Shown one piece after another: positions 13,601 to 28,600 of a stretch of DNA of 64,000 nucleotides; position 1 is the first letter of the stretch; each line of letters starts with the position of its first letter. The translations under genes were made by a program, and so were the position numbers. The notes under the pieces were generated by a model, which had not been told where the DNA came from, ran no database searches, and saw only the letters and a list, made by a program, of their open reading frames with translations. Origin of the DNA: Aplectana chamaeleonis (taxonomy: Eukaryota; Nematoda; Chromadorea; Rhabditida; Cosmocercidae); the NCBI GenBank assembly GCA_029168955.1, contig JAPDOI010000215.1:438001-502000 (forward strand), written 5' to 3'.

Positions 13601-16600
13601 TTTTTTGATAGTCGATTTCGAATAATGATCGAATATCTGTTTTTTTCGATAGTCGATTTCGAATAATAATCGAAATTCGGGATTTTTCGATTACTCGATA
13701 ATCGAGTAAATAATCGAATAATTTATTCGATTGTTTATTCGATTGCGAATATTCGAGCACAACTATACCATACGAATACCCTTAACAACGTTCGTCTCGA
13801 AAAACAGCATCGCAAACTTTTTTTGCGCCAAAGGGAATTGTACCACATGATTCCCCGGATGGAAGTCTATGAGCTACGGTAGCTAAATTATATTATACTT
13901 ACCGTAACCTACCGTAATCGTTTTAAAAACGCTAAGCGAACCTCATATTCGTGTTCAGCACTTTAGAAAACCCCCAAGGCGAAGTTTGGGGAAAAATTTT
14001 CGGCCCAAACTTCGCCCAGGGAGGTGATTGGGGCGTAGAACACGAATATGAGGTTCAATTGTTGTTTTTTTTTCAAATTTATGACAAAGAACGGTAGCCT
14101 GATGGTAATGAACCTTAAAGGCACAGTCCAATCTCAGAGGTAATTTTTGATATTACGGTCCGGTCGCCGCCTATAGCAACCCTGCCAAGCGCGAAATCGC
14201 AATTCGCTTAAATAAGCGAGAAAAAGCTAGGAAAAAGTCGGCCACGCTTCCTTAAAAGAAAAAATGGGCAACGCCCAGTGGCAGGTTTCCGGCCTTAATA
14301 GGGAAGAGACGCGCGAATGATTTTATTCAGAACCTATGTTCTTCGATTTGTTTTTGCGCTGGCTTTATATTGTGGCCTGCTACAGAACGATGGCTGCGAA
14401 TAACAAGAAATGACAGGCTCTAGACAACTCGTCCGCGAACTTCTAGCCGTTCAAAGTCGAAACTTTTGAGGAGCCGTAACTCCGTTCGTAGTAAGTTCTG
14501 AGCGATTCTGGAGAAACCATTGTGATCAGCGTGAAATTTTCTCCAAGATAGGCAGAAAAACTAAAAATCGAATCTGAGGTTGGACTCTGTCTTTAAGAGC
14601 GCTTTACTTTTTGGTTCATAATTTTTTTCTTCTTTACTACTCAGGCAGCTAGATTGGGGTTTTTAGGATCACCCGGGAGGTAGTCGATCAGAAAAACTTG
14701 GCTTTATGAGTAGTTCTGGCGACCAATTCTGGTCCATACCTTGTTAGGGGGACTTTAGAGTTCTCCGCGGCGCAATTTCATGATTCATATGCGAATTAAC
14801 GAGCGGCGCGTTACCGATCGATGCCCACAGAAAGCATCTCATTGCGCCGCGCTGCTATGGAACCCTGTAAAAGGCCTTAGGCGTTGCTGATTTCTTGCCG
14901 TCGGATTCAACGCCTTCATTGACTTGTTCGAAACAGGGATGTATCACTTGAATCCATGCCGATTGTATGTATAAGGCGGTCACCCTCACTGAGTGCGGCA
15001 GCAGTATGATAAACTACAAAACCCGAAATAATCTAACGAGTGAAGAAATCATTTTTGATAAGGAAGCTAACAAATGGCTATCAAGATTTGAATTTTCCGA
15101 GCAAAGCCTAATTGAACTGTTTAGACCACCCACCGCTGTGAGTAAAATTGTTTTTCCAGGTTGCTGAGGCTGACTGCATCGAATGCATCAAAATTCTTCT
15201 AGAAAAATCGGTAAGGAATTGCAAATACATATTTCCAACAAATAACTTCCTAAGCACAAGTGCATGATAGTGCTAGAAGGTGACAGTAGTGCCCCATCCA
15301 AATAAAGATATACTGTGCCTATAGTAGCGAAATTACAGTGTTCGTAATTGTGGGCGCTGTTGCAGCAGCTGTTGCAGCATGTAGCTAAGGGGTCGTTTAT
15401 ACCTCCACTGCCTAGCGGCGCGGCACAGTGAATTTATGTGATACTGATCACGCGACGCGGCACGATCAATATTGTAGAGTTGCACTTCGCCGCACCGCTC
15501 GGCGGCGGAAGTATAAACGACCCCTAAGACGATCGCGTTGGGGCCAGGGGGACTCAGCACAGTTAGGCCTGTTTTGCATTTCCATCGCTGATTGCCGCGA
15601 TGTCTAGTTTTGAATACAGATCGACGTGCGACGCGATCTCGATCGATGCTCATGGTTATAATCCCATCGCATCGCGCGGCAATCGATCTCTGAAAGAGGC
15701 CTTATGGCGGGATCATAATGCCCGCGACCAGCGACAGCGACAGTGCACATCAGGCATATCGATTTTCGGTATCATATCATTGCGTCGCGTCGCTCGTCGC
15801 TGGAAGTATAATCCCGGCCCTAAGCTTTGTTCTATCACGATTGCCTTTGAGCTGCGTGATACAACAGCGGTCGCGTGCCACTGCGGACCGAAATTTTATT
15901 TTGACAGAAAAAGCAGCAGTATGGTGGACGTTTACAATCATTCCACTGAAAAGTTAGTCCTTCGCCGTGGAGGTTATCTCTACTCTATCAAAAAGACTCC
16001 TGGCTTCAAATCGAAAAACCAATATTTTATTCTATCCAATCTCGAATCTAAGCGCGAGTTCAATGTAGTTGGTATGGTGCACAAACTATTGAGTGGACCG
16101 TACGTGATTTTTTCACACTTTTTCAATTTGCATAATTTTTAGCTAAGGGCGACAACCTCGGGATTCCCTTTCCCAGAACCGAAAACATTGGTATACCTAA
16201 ATTTTTCGCCGTCCGAGTCGGTTTGACCTAGCTTCGCTTCACTAAAACAACTCTGTTGATATCCTCAAAGCGAGCAATAGCTAATATTATACTTACATTA
16301 GAGCATGAGCTATTAGTCACTCAATTTCCTCGCAATGCATACTGTGCTTATCTGGATCGAATTCCGGTCCGCAATTGCGTCTCTACACGCTTTGCGGCCG
16401 CACGCGCTCGAGTCAGTCGAGTTTCCAGCTCCTAAGACGACTCGATATCGCTTTTTTATACAGTTTTCTTCAATTTTGTTTAGTGTCCAGTTTCTAAAAC
16501 CCACCTAGAGTCAACAGATCGGCAGCTGCGGCGCTGGAAACTCTTCCGACTCGAAAGCGCGCGGCCGCAAAGCGTGTCGAGACGCAATTGCGGACCGGAA

Positions 16601-19600
16601 TTTGACCCAGATAAGCACAGTACCCGTACCTTTGTTTTCAGCCTCGGTTCATATGTTTCATCTTTTTTCTCACAACTGCTTCGAGCAGCGCATCGAATAT
16701 ATTAATAAAATAAAAAGATATATAGACTCTGGCAAGCCCCTAGTGACCTGTGGATTTCGATTATCACTAGCAGCGGAGCTGTGGGCGTGGGTTAATTATA
16801 ACTAAGGATAAAGAGGTTTCAACGAAAAAGTCATCGCTCTGCGCTGTGGTAATTGAAAACAGGAGCTCACTTGAAATGAACCAGAGTCTAAAAGATATTC
16901 ACAACTACTGCGTATACTCTCTCCCTCATTTTGAGCCGGTCGTAGCGAAGTCATCGGGCTTATCATGTCAATATCTCCTTATCCCTGTATTATTTTGCCA
17001 TGACCGACCGCTCCGCTGCTTACTCAGCCAGGACACGTGCATACAATACCGCGGAGTTGCACAGAAGGTGCGTGGGGACGCGTTTTCTCATCTTTAGCGT
17101 CCTTTTATAATAACTCCCTTTAGTTGAATTTTACAATATCAAGCATGATTTGAGATCCTGGTGAGCAGAGCTATCCTACGGTATGATGATTGCTGGGGTT
17201 CTTGTTTGAACAAAGAAGTCTGGGGTGAAAAATTTTATGTGATGTACAGTATAAAAATACAGTGTGCGGCTGCACAGCGCTTTGTGTACTGTAGAAATAA
17301 CGATCTGGAAATCACATTCCAACTTCTTCGTTTAAATTCAACCCTAGCAAGCAGGATATTGTTGAATAGCCCTCCTCATCTGGATCCAAAATGTTCTTAT
17401 GATTTGAAAAAAAAAGTTGGTTTTGAAGGAAAATATGCGAAAAGAACCCTAATGACGGGAAAACGCGTCCCCAACTGCCATGTGCCAGATTTCTACAAAG
17501 GGTAGTGTACATTTACAGTTCCAGCCAAAAGTGTGTCGGCGCCCCACAGAAATGGCCGTTTTCAAAACCTTAACAGATTCCGGTTTTCAACTTTAACGAA
17601 TGTGTTTCTATGGTATTTTTAATTTTTAAACGAGAAAAGGATCGATGAAACGATTTTCATCCACAAAGGCCGATCGATAGCAATGTTTTAGCGTATTTAC
17701 TTCGGATGTGTTCCAACGATTCGACCCTAAGAGATGTAGCGAAGATTATCAAGTTTTCACGGCCGGATAAAAGACGACCATGAGTCACCACATCGAGTGA
17801 CGATTCTTCGAAGGCTCGAATGGCAGGGCAGAGCCCGCCACATTTTTGACCGGAATTGTGCACAGTTGTATTCACATAACTCCCATTTTTCCGACGATCA
17901 TATTCAACGTAAGAGATTACAAGATCACATTTTTGTGCGAATTAAAGGCACAGTCCAACCACAGAATCGCTCTTTTGTTTTTCTGCTTATCTTGAAAACG
18001 GTCCTACACTGATTCCAATGATGTCTCTGGAATCCTGCAAGACCCCCTAGGAGCGAAGTTATGGCCCCTCAAAAATTTAGCCACAAAAGTATGGTGGACG
18101 AGTTGTCCGAGGCTTGTAACTTTCTTCATTTGCAGCCGATGTATGCCAGCCGACCTGGGCAAAGAGAGAGGTTGAGAATGAAGGGAAGAACGGTGGAAGT
18201 GATCGAAAACCAACGCTTATCTCGCCACTGTTGAGCTCGAAAGATCGTAAAAGGGGCGTGCCAAAGTGGCTTCCGGGTGTGGGCGCCCCAGGGTGGCTTC
18301 CTCCTATATCTCGCTTATTCGAAGGAATTGAGAGCTCGCACTCGGCACGTGTTATATGGGGTGGCTCTACTTTACAACCATGTGGGAATCTTAGTTTTCA
18401 GCCTTGAGCTTGGACTGTGCCTTTAAGGCGGAGTTCACGATGGTCATCCTCGTTGACTTCCCACAGTGAAATGATGGGCGAGAAGGATCCTAGGCTCCCA
18501 GTGTTGAAAGAACGTTAGAAAGCGAGCTAGGAGCGGCAAAATAACGGCTGCAAACAAGCGTTTTGGTGGCCCAGACAAGCCCCGTGCTCCAGATACGCCT
18601 CTTGAAATGAACAAATGAAGACACAGATTACAGGAATGATCAAGTGAAGGAAGTGCTGATAAGTGAGCTAATCGCTTCATTGCACTGATAGGTAAAATCC
18701 ATCTAGCGGTCGATTCCTCTACTCTCAAAAATCAACGTAAACAAGAGAGAGTCTATTTTGGCCCAAAAACGCGTCTTCGTGTCCTTTTTATGCATGCCTT
18801 GCTATATAGGGCACCAGACCTTACGTGAACCGTCTCTCCATGAGAACGTAGAGTTGGTTATGACAAAAGAAAAAATAAGTGGAAAACAGTGAGAATTCGC
18901 GGAAAAAGGGCACAAAAGCAAGATAGAACGACTAATTACAGGTGTCGGCACCCTTCCCCCAAGGAACGAGATTTTCATCAATGCTTGTTTATCCGTCTCT
19001 TATTTTGCTCTTCAAGTATTCAATCATCTTTAGAAGCGCTGAGAAATTGCTTTGGAAGCGAAATAAACGATGGTGAGACGGGCATTTATAGAAATCTAGA
19101 TAATTGGGGGCGGGACGGCATCAAGAGATAACTTGTTCTCGAGCGTTTCTTCTCCAACTTTTCACTTATTTTCTTTCTTTGTGATGGCCAGATCTACTTC
19201 CTTATGAGGAGGATAGCACAACAATCGGTTTTATCGGGAACCCTGCCTTTAACGTAATTAACGAGCTGATTTATTTACTACTTATCCAACATCATACTCA
19301 TTAAAGACGTTTTCAAATGTGTCTTAGAATAACTGAGGTCGAGATGTCTGCGAACAATCAGAATAACTTGACCTCTGTCTAGGAAAATGCTTGGCGCCGA
19401 TTCCTTGATTCAATAAGCGGTTTGGACGCTGTCTTGTTGTCTGTAAATAGTCCACAACTGGACTCCAAATGTTACGCCCTTGAGGTAAGTATTATTTCCA
19501 ACTCCTAGCTCTAGAATTTTTGTAACTCCAGTAGAAGTTCACGTATATAAGGCGATCGACTCTTGCAAGGAACAAAAAAAGTGAGCAAAGCGATATCTCA

Positions 19601-22600
19601 TTATTTTTGAGCGAGGCGTCCGTTTAGATGTTGCGTCGTATACATGTCCATTTCTTTTTTTCAGGTTCTGTTGTTATTATTGGACCAACCTCAAGGCTTT
19701 GCCATTCTCATGAGAGCATTGACAGCTTTAGCCGCCAGAAGTCGCGATTTTGCCCGGTTCTCTATGTTTGTAGCCCAATTGAAGCATGGACTTCACACCA
19801 ATAAACTTCACATCCAGGTGAGAATTGTTCGGAAGATGCTCTAGGGACAAGGTCCTTACGTCGGATTCACAGCAGCGGTCTTTTTCAACACCGTGTCGAA
19901 CAAAAAATTTCAGAGTGTGGGACCACAGTTAATGATCCATATAGAAGAAAACACATCAGTAGTATAACAATGTCAGGAACACATCACCGAGAAACTCTTT
20001 ATTAAAGGCAGTGTCCACGATAAATCTCGTTATCGAGGTTTCAGTGTTAACCACTAAGCTGGCAGATGCTGGAGGGGATAGGGTCGAAGAAAGCAGCGAA
20101 AACGGGCCAGAAATAGACGAAGGCGGCTTTGAAAGTTATCCCAGTACGCCTGCGTATCCCGCTCCGCCCCCCCCCCATTCAGACGAGCTTGAGGCACCGC
20201 GCACGAATTTGATGGCAATTTGCCGACCAACGACGCAGCACCCATTTCGATCGATACTGAGTTCGTTTATGCCACTCGCCAGTAAAGCAAACGTCCGAAC
20301 ATCCGAATGGTTAAGATTACTAAGTAAATAAATACTCAGAAAAGATAAATGAATCGAGACACCGAATAAAACAAGCTTCAGAGAATAAAGAGAAAAATGT
20401 AAACAGAATGAGTGCGCGCTCCAATCCAAATTTTTTTGCGCTATTGGTTGATATGACAACTAGTCCAAAATCCGTCTCTATCGCGCATCTCATCCATCGC
20501 GAAAATTCCTAAGGCTAGAAGGCACCGCTGTTATAGTAATTTCTTAAAGGTAATTCGTCGTTTTTCTCGCTAGTGGTACATACACCATTCGGAAGCCAAA
20601 TTTCTGAGGAAAAATCGGGAACCAAAATCATCGTAAACACTTCCTTCAAGAAGACTAAAATAGCATACCGCCGAAATCCCAGATCCAAGGCAAAGATTGT
20701 TTCTCGAGGCTCCCTTAAAGGCAGTGTTCACGATGAATATCGCGCTCGAGTTTGACCCAAAAATGGGATTGTTTGGTCGTGAGGTAACTAATAGTGAAGA
20801 GACAGGGAAGAAAAACGTCCAGAATAAGTCAAAATAGCGGGTTCTAAGTTCAGGGCGTGGACGAGAATCATGGGCGCTGCTGAATTCGGTAAGCGCGCGC
20901 TAATCGCGAAATCTGCGCGATTCGATAATGCTAACTGCGGCGGAGTTGCTTGGCAATTTGCCATCGAAACGTGTGCGGTGCCACAAGCTCGTCCGATTGG
21001 GGGCGGAACGGGATAGGTAGGCGCACCGGGAGAGCTTTCAAAGCCGTTTGTATTTATTTCTAGCCAGTTTTCGTTGCTTTCTTTGACCCTATCCTTTACA
21101 GCACCGGCCAACGTAGTGTTTTACACCGAGACCTTGAGAATGAGATTTATCGTGAACACTGCCTTTAAAGGCACAGAACACCCTCAGATGTGAATTTTGA
21201 GATTTTTAGGTAATTGTGTAGAAGGCCCTCCTGTACAACACGTGCTGAGTGCGAGATCTCATTTCCTCCAATAAGCGAGATATAAGCGACCACCACAGCC
21301 CGGACCTCTTTCGCTCACCACCACGGGCCACGCCCCCTACCAGATTTTTGAACTCGATAGCGGCTATATAGTTGGATGAATTCTCTGCAACTTGTCGTTC
21401 TTCAGTCTATTGCCGGACTGTCTGCTTTTCCTGGCTCATTTTTAGGCAACAATTGCAAATTAAGAGAAATCCAGACCTGAGACAACTCGTCCAACAATTT
21501 TTCACCTTCAAAATATAGGCATCTTCAGGGAGCCATAACTCTGTTCATGGGGGGCGGGGTCGTGAACGATTTCAAAGATACTCTTGTGATCAGTGTGTGA
21601 CGCTCTACAACATTGGCTTATAATCTGGATAATAATTTTTAGGGTGTTCTGTGCCTTTAACTCGAGTCTAGAAGGTTATTTGCTGTTAGCATGGTATACA
21701 CGCTTCTGAATTTCGGCGTAAAAATTGGTTTCTCGCAATTTTTCAAGATTCTCGGTCTCAAGAAGAAGGACCTCGCTATCAAATGAAAATAAATGGATCG
21801 AAAGTTAACTATTAGGTGGACCGGAAAGTGATGTCGTTTCTGCGCATATCAATACTTGATTGTAATTTATCGGCTCACTGTTTGGTTCAGAGGCGTGCCA
21901 AAGACAATGTGAGGTTATAAAGACTTTTTACTTATACACAGTGAACATTTTTTTTTGTGATTTCGAGTAAAAACGCCAGCCAAATACTAAAAGAGGTGCA
22001 CATCCGGCATTCTGCATGCTTTGTGAGTTTGGCAAGGGAAGTAACGCAACAGTTGCTACCTCATGCATTCGCGATGTTCATCCAAATGCATTGGACATTT
22101 GCCAAAGGTGGTTTTCCAAGTTCGAATCGATTAATTTTGATCTTTCCGATCGATCAGGAAGACCATCAACGTTAGACAAAAACGTGTTAAGGGCGTATGT
22201 GAAAGCAAGACGATCGAGGAATTGTCGAGTAGTCTGAACTAACTTCGGTCGAACATCCAAGATCACAAAAGCAGATTGGGAAAGTAAGCTGTTTGGGTCC
22301 CGCATAATCTGTTCGAACAGAACACGGCTGAGCGATCAATCACATGCAACTTATTGCTTCAACGACACAATACAGAAGAGTCTTTTGTTCGTTTGATCAC
22401 AGGAGGTGGCAAATGGATCTTGTATGATAAGCTGAAATGCAGAAGGCAGTCACTCTCTGCAAATGAAATCTCTCGAACTACTGCGTAGCCAGGTTAACAC
22501 CCCAAGAAAGCGCTTTTATGTAATTGGTGGAGTATTGTTCGCGGCATTGTTCATTTTAAACTGCTGAAATCTGGCCATACTGTTAATGCGGACCTCTACA

Positions 22601-25600
22601 GCGAACAATTGCAGCCAGTCAATACATCTCTAATTGAAAATTGGCCAGCGATTGTCAACCAAAAAGGCGTCATTCTCCAACACGGCAATGCAAGACCGCA
22701 CTGCGCAAGGCGAACTCTAGAAAAAATAATGAATTGGGGTGGGAGGAGCTGCCTCATCCACCATATTCGCCCGATGTTGCACTATCGGATTTCCACCTAC
22801 TCTGAAGTTTTCGATAATGTTACGAGCAGCTCAAAATGCTAAAATCATGTTTCGATGGGCCTTGTGAGAGTGAAGAAACTTGCAGTTTAGTTATCGTTAG
22901 TTACAAAAAGCGCTAATCGGCAGGCAACCTAGTAGATATCGGAAGCATGACAAATATTTGCAGAAACAACTAACTGAAAGGCTTTTGCAACCTTTTCCTT
23001 TATCGATCAGTTTCATCGTTTTCCACTCGTCACCTTGCCCGTGCGCTACACGTCCTTTCTCGAAACTTTTTTTTTTGACTGCCAATCGAATATTCTGTTA
23101 GAAAACCAGTTATTGTTCACATCAAATTCGAAACGAAGACGCAAACGCGAGTAAAAAATAAATAGTGTGCTCAGAAGCTAAGTATTGACCGCTTTGTAAC
23201 ATTTAGTTGACAGGAATCTCAAACTACATCGAAACTATCGGCAATACAGTCTTATTGGACTGCCTCGTAGGACTTGTGGCCACATTATCTGACATCACAT
23301 TTATGCTTATTCCGTTCAAGTGAACGTGAAAGTGAAAGAAACCTGAAACCTTGGGAAAAAAGTGAGATAGCAAAATAAGAGTGAAGTACTTACTAGGGAA
23401 CCTCGCCTGGTGTTCCCCCGGATCAGAAAGCTGATTGTTTTCTAGTCAACTCTGGCACGTTCTCTTCAAATCTGAACTTGAATTTTGCTAAGGACATCTG
23501 CGAAAAAAACCTATAACCTGTCAGATTTCTTATTTCCTGCGGCTGGCATGAAGGTGACATTTGTGGTTCTCGGATGAATTTGGCTAAAAAGTTCGATGAA
23601 CGGTTATTCGACGTACTGAGCTTGCAGTCGAAGTCGCTTTCCTATTTTTCAATAGAATAAGCTGGAAATCCATCAGTTGCAGATTTCAAAAGGCTAGAAG
23701 TCTCTCATTTTTTGTTAAGCGCATTTTTTTTCTGTCAAAAAATTTTCGGTTGGGCGTTTATTTATACCAATGAGAGGGCTCTAGAAGCGTTTTAGAAAAA
23801 TGTTCCAGATTTAACTTGAAACCTTCCAGAAGGATTATTTGGGGCGCTGATCACGAATCTGGGGTTCATTTGTCGATTTTCCCATGCTTTCGACTTGATT
23901 CGTTCAGAGGTTCCCTTCGGGGGAAGGGGGATTTTATGACAAACTTTTGATTTTGACTCCGTAGGAAAATTCGCATTTGAAAAGAGTGTGGTAGCAGTAA
24001 TGAATAACTATACCTGTCGATACTCTCCTTTGACTTTGAAGCGCTCCCTTCATCTGTTGCTGAGTGATACAAGCAATCCCTTATTTAAAACTGTTTATAT
24101 TACCAATTATCTCTTACTTTATCAAACAACTAATTCCAAGTTTTTTTTCGATTTTTTGAAAACAAAATCGATACTCCGCAAAATAAATAATGCTGATTAG
24201 TGGTTTGCTTGTTCTTTTCAACTATCAAATTTGACATCGCAAATTCATTGCACAAAGAAGAAATTTCCTGAAATAAAATTTTTGAAAAAAAAAATGCCAA
24301 AGTGGCTCTCATGAGGGAATCCCGTGAGTTCTTGTGAGGGTCGTCATCTAGCGCTGATAGAAGCCAAATGTCCTTTCGCTAGAGGTAGATTAGGCGATTC
24401 AAAAGAAGACGAGCTTTGACAGATATAATTACTAACTACTTTCTATTCAAATGCAAACTTCTAAAAATAACAAGTTTTACGGGAAGCGATGTAGAACCTG
24501 GGTTAGAAGGAGAAATCGAATGCTATATTACGCCTTGCCAAAACAGCCTGAACAGAGGAGAAAACAACTTTTTTCTTCAAAAACCGCTGTTATTTCTGCA
24601 TCAAGCTAATAGTTGGGAACAACATTTTAGAGAGTTACGGAACAATTCCGAAAATGTTACGAACATTTTAGGCATGAGGCTGCGCAATTTACGACAATTG
24701 ATTCCAACAACTTACGGAAGACTTCCGTAAGTTGTTGAAATTGGTGTTCGCAACATTTTCCAAATCTTCAGAGTATTCCAAGCGCTGTAACACTATTCAA
24801 GTGTCCAAACATTTGAAAATTTGGATGATATCCAAAGAGCCATCTCTAGATATTTTGCCGAAAACCCATTGAATTTTTATCGATCAGGGATTGAAAGTTT
24901 GCTCACTAGTTGGCAAAAGGTATTTGGCAATGTTTAGGAATACATCATTGATTGGTTCCCGTAATATATCGCGCTTTCATTCTGCGTTTATGCTGCGTCG
25001 GCGTACAGTGCGCTTGAGATCGATTAGCGAAGCAATGAAATTTCAAGCATCAAGCGCTCTGCTAAATCCAGTTTGCTCAACACCGTTGTGAATAGAGTTG
25101 TACGGGCTAACTTTCGTGGAAAGCACACGTGGGGACTTGATTCTTCTGTTCTGTATCTTATTTAATTATTACTCTTCTCACGCGGATGACTTATGCATCA
25201 GGGGTGTGCATTTTCCGTTTACCGATTTACCGATTTTCCGGATTTACCGGTGTTTTTCGGTAAATTTTGATTTACCGATTTACCGAGTTTTTCTTGGAAT
25301 TTACCGAAATTTTTACCGAAAAAATTGGGTGTTTTTTTGCCTAATCGGCCTACTTCTTACTCGTATTTTACGGGTTTGCTACTGTTAAAGCATGCATTTG
25401 GCGCGATATCCTTCTTCATCCTTCTTTTTGTTAATCTTTTTTAACCATTTGGTCTACTTTTTGAATGCTCAAACTATCTCTTCACCTTTTGTGTCACGTG
25501 CTTTTCCTAGCGAGATGTTACTCCGAGAAATAAATATTTTTTTTCAAAAATGTCAACAGATTTCCAAGGCAGCAGAGTTCAGAAGCTGATATTTCAGTAA

Positions 25601-28600
25601 CTTGAAAAATTCTTTTCGAAGACCCCGACACAACGCTGAATACACTGCAGTTCTGGAACGGCTCCATTGTGATATCATCGTACCCGCCTTTCCTCACTGA
25701 CCAATAAGTAACTTTGCGCGTCTCCTGGCACAGTTGAGGTGGGAAGGATGTTTTCCTCATCTGGCCTGATTTTGAGTGACTACAGAAAGACCTTGACACC
25801 AGAAAATTTTTTAAATGTTACTTTTTCTCAAAATCAAGGTCCTGCTGATCAGGTTCAGCTGTTGAGCTCAGTTTAATATGTAAAACTCCCTCATTATTTG
25901 CACTATCCTCATGCACTATTGAAAATGATACATGAATATTCTCGGTCATTTGTGCTATCGTATGGGATACTGTCGTTCTCTGGGCTAAATTCCGGTCCGC
26001 ATTTGCGGACTAAGACTTTTGCATCATGCGACACGTGTTAATCGTGCTGGGACCACTTGGCCCCGGCACGGTTCACCCTTCTCCCAGCACCACTATCACG
26101 CGTCGCATGATGCAACAGCCGTAGTCCGCAGTTGCGGACCGGATTTTGGCTCAGAGAACGATAGTAGGCACCAAAAAACCGACGTCAGAATTTTTACCGA
26201 ATTTTCCGTTTTTACCGTATTTACCGAAAAACAAATTCGGTAAAAAGTTTCGGTAAAAAATTTACCGAAAAGAATTTTCCGCACACCCCTGTTATGCATC
26301 GTAATAAATCAGATCAAATCAAATGAAAGTACTAAAAAGGTTCTGAAAAAAAGGTGCTTGAAGGCTTTACGCTATCTACTGCCCTTATCTCACAAGTAAC
26401 TTTCTGTTCTGTTCCATATGTCGCATGCACACTCGAAGTTCGCATATAACATGAAATAATGGCAAATACGGGAATACGGGACTATCCTAGACAAGGTACC
26501 ACTCGAGATCTATCCATAGAAATTAAGATTAACTCTGATATGAGATGCTTGGTAGCGCGATCAATCCGTGTATGCAGTCTCCGAAATTTAGAGAAACGTT
26601 TCAATTGATTGGCTTATCGATGTTTATTCATTTCGTTTTTGCTTTTAATCCTGAGTGGCCTCCCGTTTAGGATAATAGCAATGCAAGGGAAAAACGCAGC
26701 AAAGCGATTGTAAAATTTTTAGCGCTCGATAATTCAAAAGAAAACAAATCTCGAAAATCCGTCGCTGATCCAGTGTTGCTGTGCTGTATAGTTGTACCAT
26801 TCGAACAGATTCAAATCGAATTGTTCGAATTATTTGTCATTTGAATACCTTTTCGAATTTGGAAATTCTAAAATTGCATCATTCGAATTCTATTCGAAGT
26901 TCGACCTTCGAAAAATGGTGCCATTCGAATGTTATTCGAAATTCGGACCTCGAAAAAGGAGGTCATCCGAATCTATTTGATATTCGGACCTCAAAAAAGG
27001 GGGTAATTTGAATCTATTCGAAATTCGGACCTCAAAAAAGGGGTTATTCGAATCTATTCGATATTCGGTATTTTCGTCCAGGGCAAAACTATACTAAACT
27101 GTTATTGACAGCATAACGACGCGAACGTTGTGCCCCACGACTTCGTCTACCTACCATATGAATGGTGTAGTGGGTTGTCTTACCCATTGCCTTCTTGTTT
27201 GCTCCAGAGAGTGCAAAGCTACATATTAATGGACTTCAGACAAAAAATTCAAAAACTCTTGAGAACTGATTCATTTCGCAATTGACAGCGCCTGCTTAAG
27301 ATTCTCATCGTTCGACTGTTCAATAAAATGATGGTAACGGCACCGTCCTCATTTCATCGTTCTCTCGTGCAATCAGAGATTTTTGTATCGAAATTCAGTG
27401 TGGAATATGTAGAAAACGTAAGCTAATGTTCATATCATTTTGCTGTTCGTTACTTCTGCTCCAGGAGGTCTTGATTGATGGAAGACAAAGTTAGAGCTTT
27501 TTAGCTCGTTAGCAACCACGGAACCCAACTCGATGGTGTAGACGTTTTAGCAGAAGAATTATTCCTATGGAAGTCTTTTGGTTCACAATCAGTACCTTCT
27601 CATGAAGCGGAGCATAATAGTGCATACACCTATGGGTGAGTGCAGGCTTGAACGTATATTAATTGGTATTCTATCAATTAGAAGAGTTCAAGGTCTATGG
27701 AAGTGGGAAGTGACAGCATCCAAGGAGATCGAGCTCGACATGGTCGGCCACCTTCAGGCAAATACCCTACAGTGAGTTATTTTTTGTGCCCCCGCTAAAA
27801 TGAGCAGTGGCTGGCTCTGATAACAGGGGTGACAACCAACTGCCAGTACTTCGAGTCCCGGATAACCTTAGGGGGTGCATATCTAGTGTTGTTGAAAAGG
27901 CGACAGGCACAGTCCAACCTCAGAACGCTAATTTCAATGGTGTCTCTGGAATCGTACGAGACCCTCTAGAAACGGAGTTATGGCCCCTCAAAGTTTGAGC
28001 TGCGGAAGCATGGTGGACCACTTGTGCAACGCTAGTAATTTGCGTAATTCGCCACCGATCTAGTTATGCACTTGGGTTAGGAGAGAGGTCGAGAATGAAG
28101 GGAAGCACGGGGCTATTGACTGAAAACCATCGCTCACCCGGTCACTGTTGAGCGCGAAATGTCGTGAAAAGGGCGTGCCAAAGTGGCTACCTGATGTGGG
28201 CCCTCCAGGGTGGCTTCTTCGTATATGTCGCCAATTCGGAGGAATTTAGAGCTCGCTCGCACTATATAGGGTGGGTCTATAAATTATACCAATACGTATG
28301 TAAAGTTCATATGTATAGGAATATGCATCAAGTATGGACAATTACATGATCGCCAACGTCTACTTCACATTTATGTGGAAATCACAGATTTTGTCCCTGA
28401 GCTTGGGCTGTGCCTTCAAGGCATCGTGCGCGCTGAAAACCATTTTTTTTGTTTTTGTGTTGTATCATTTAAGTGTGTCTTTATAAGACCATTCACGAAG
28501 TCTGCAGTCTTAAAAATGAACAGAAATGAAGTTTTTCCGGTTGAACACGTCTTTCTGGGTTCGGGGGTGGGCCTTTGGGTCGATCATCTGTTACGTCCGC

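Noticed and set aside
15600..16142. 180-codon plus-strand frame
   Set aside because: Most of it runs through two small MITEs with inverted ends, so its openness is best explained by repeat composition.
23220..23320. Additional FH3 exon
   Set aside because: It has an acceptor and a gtgaac donor, but its entry and exit phases fit neither neighbouring exon and its residues do not match the FH3 pattern.
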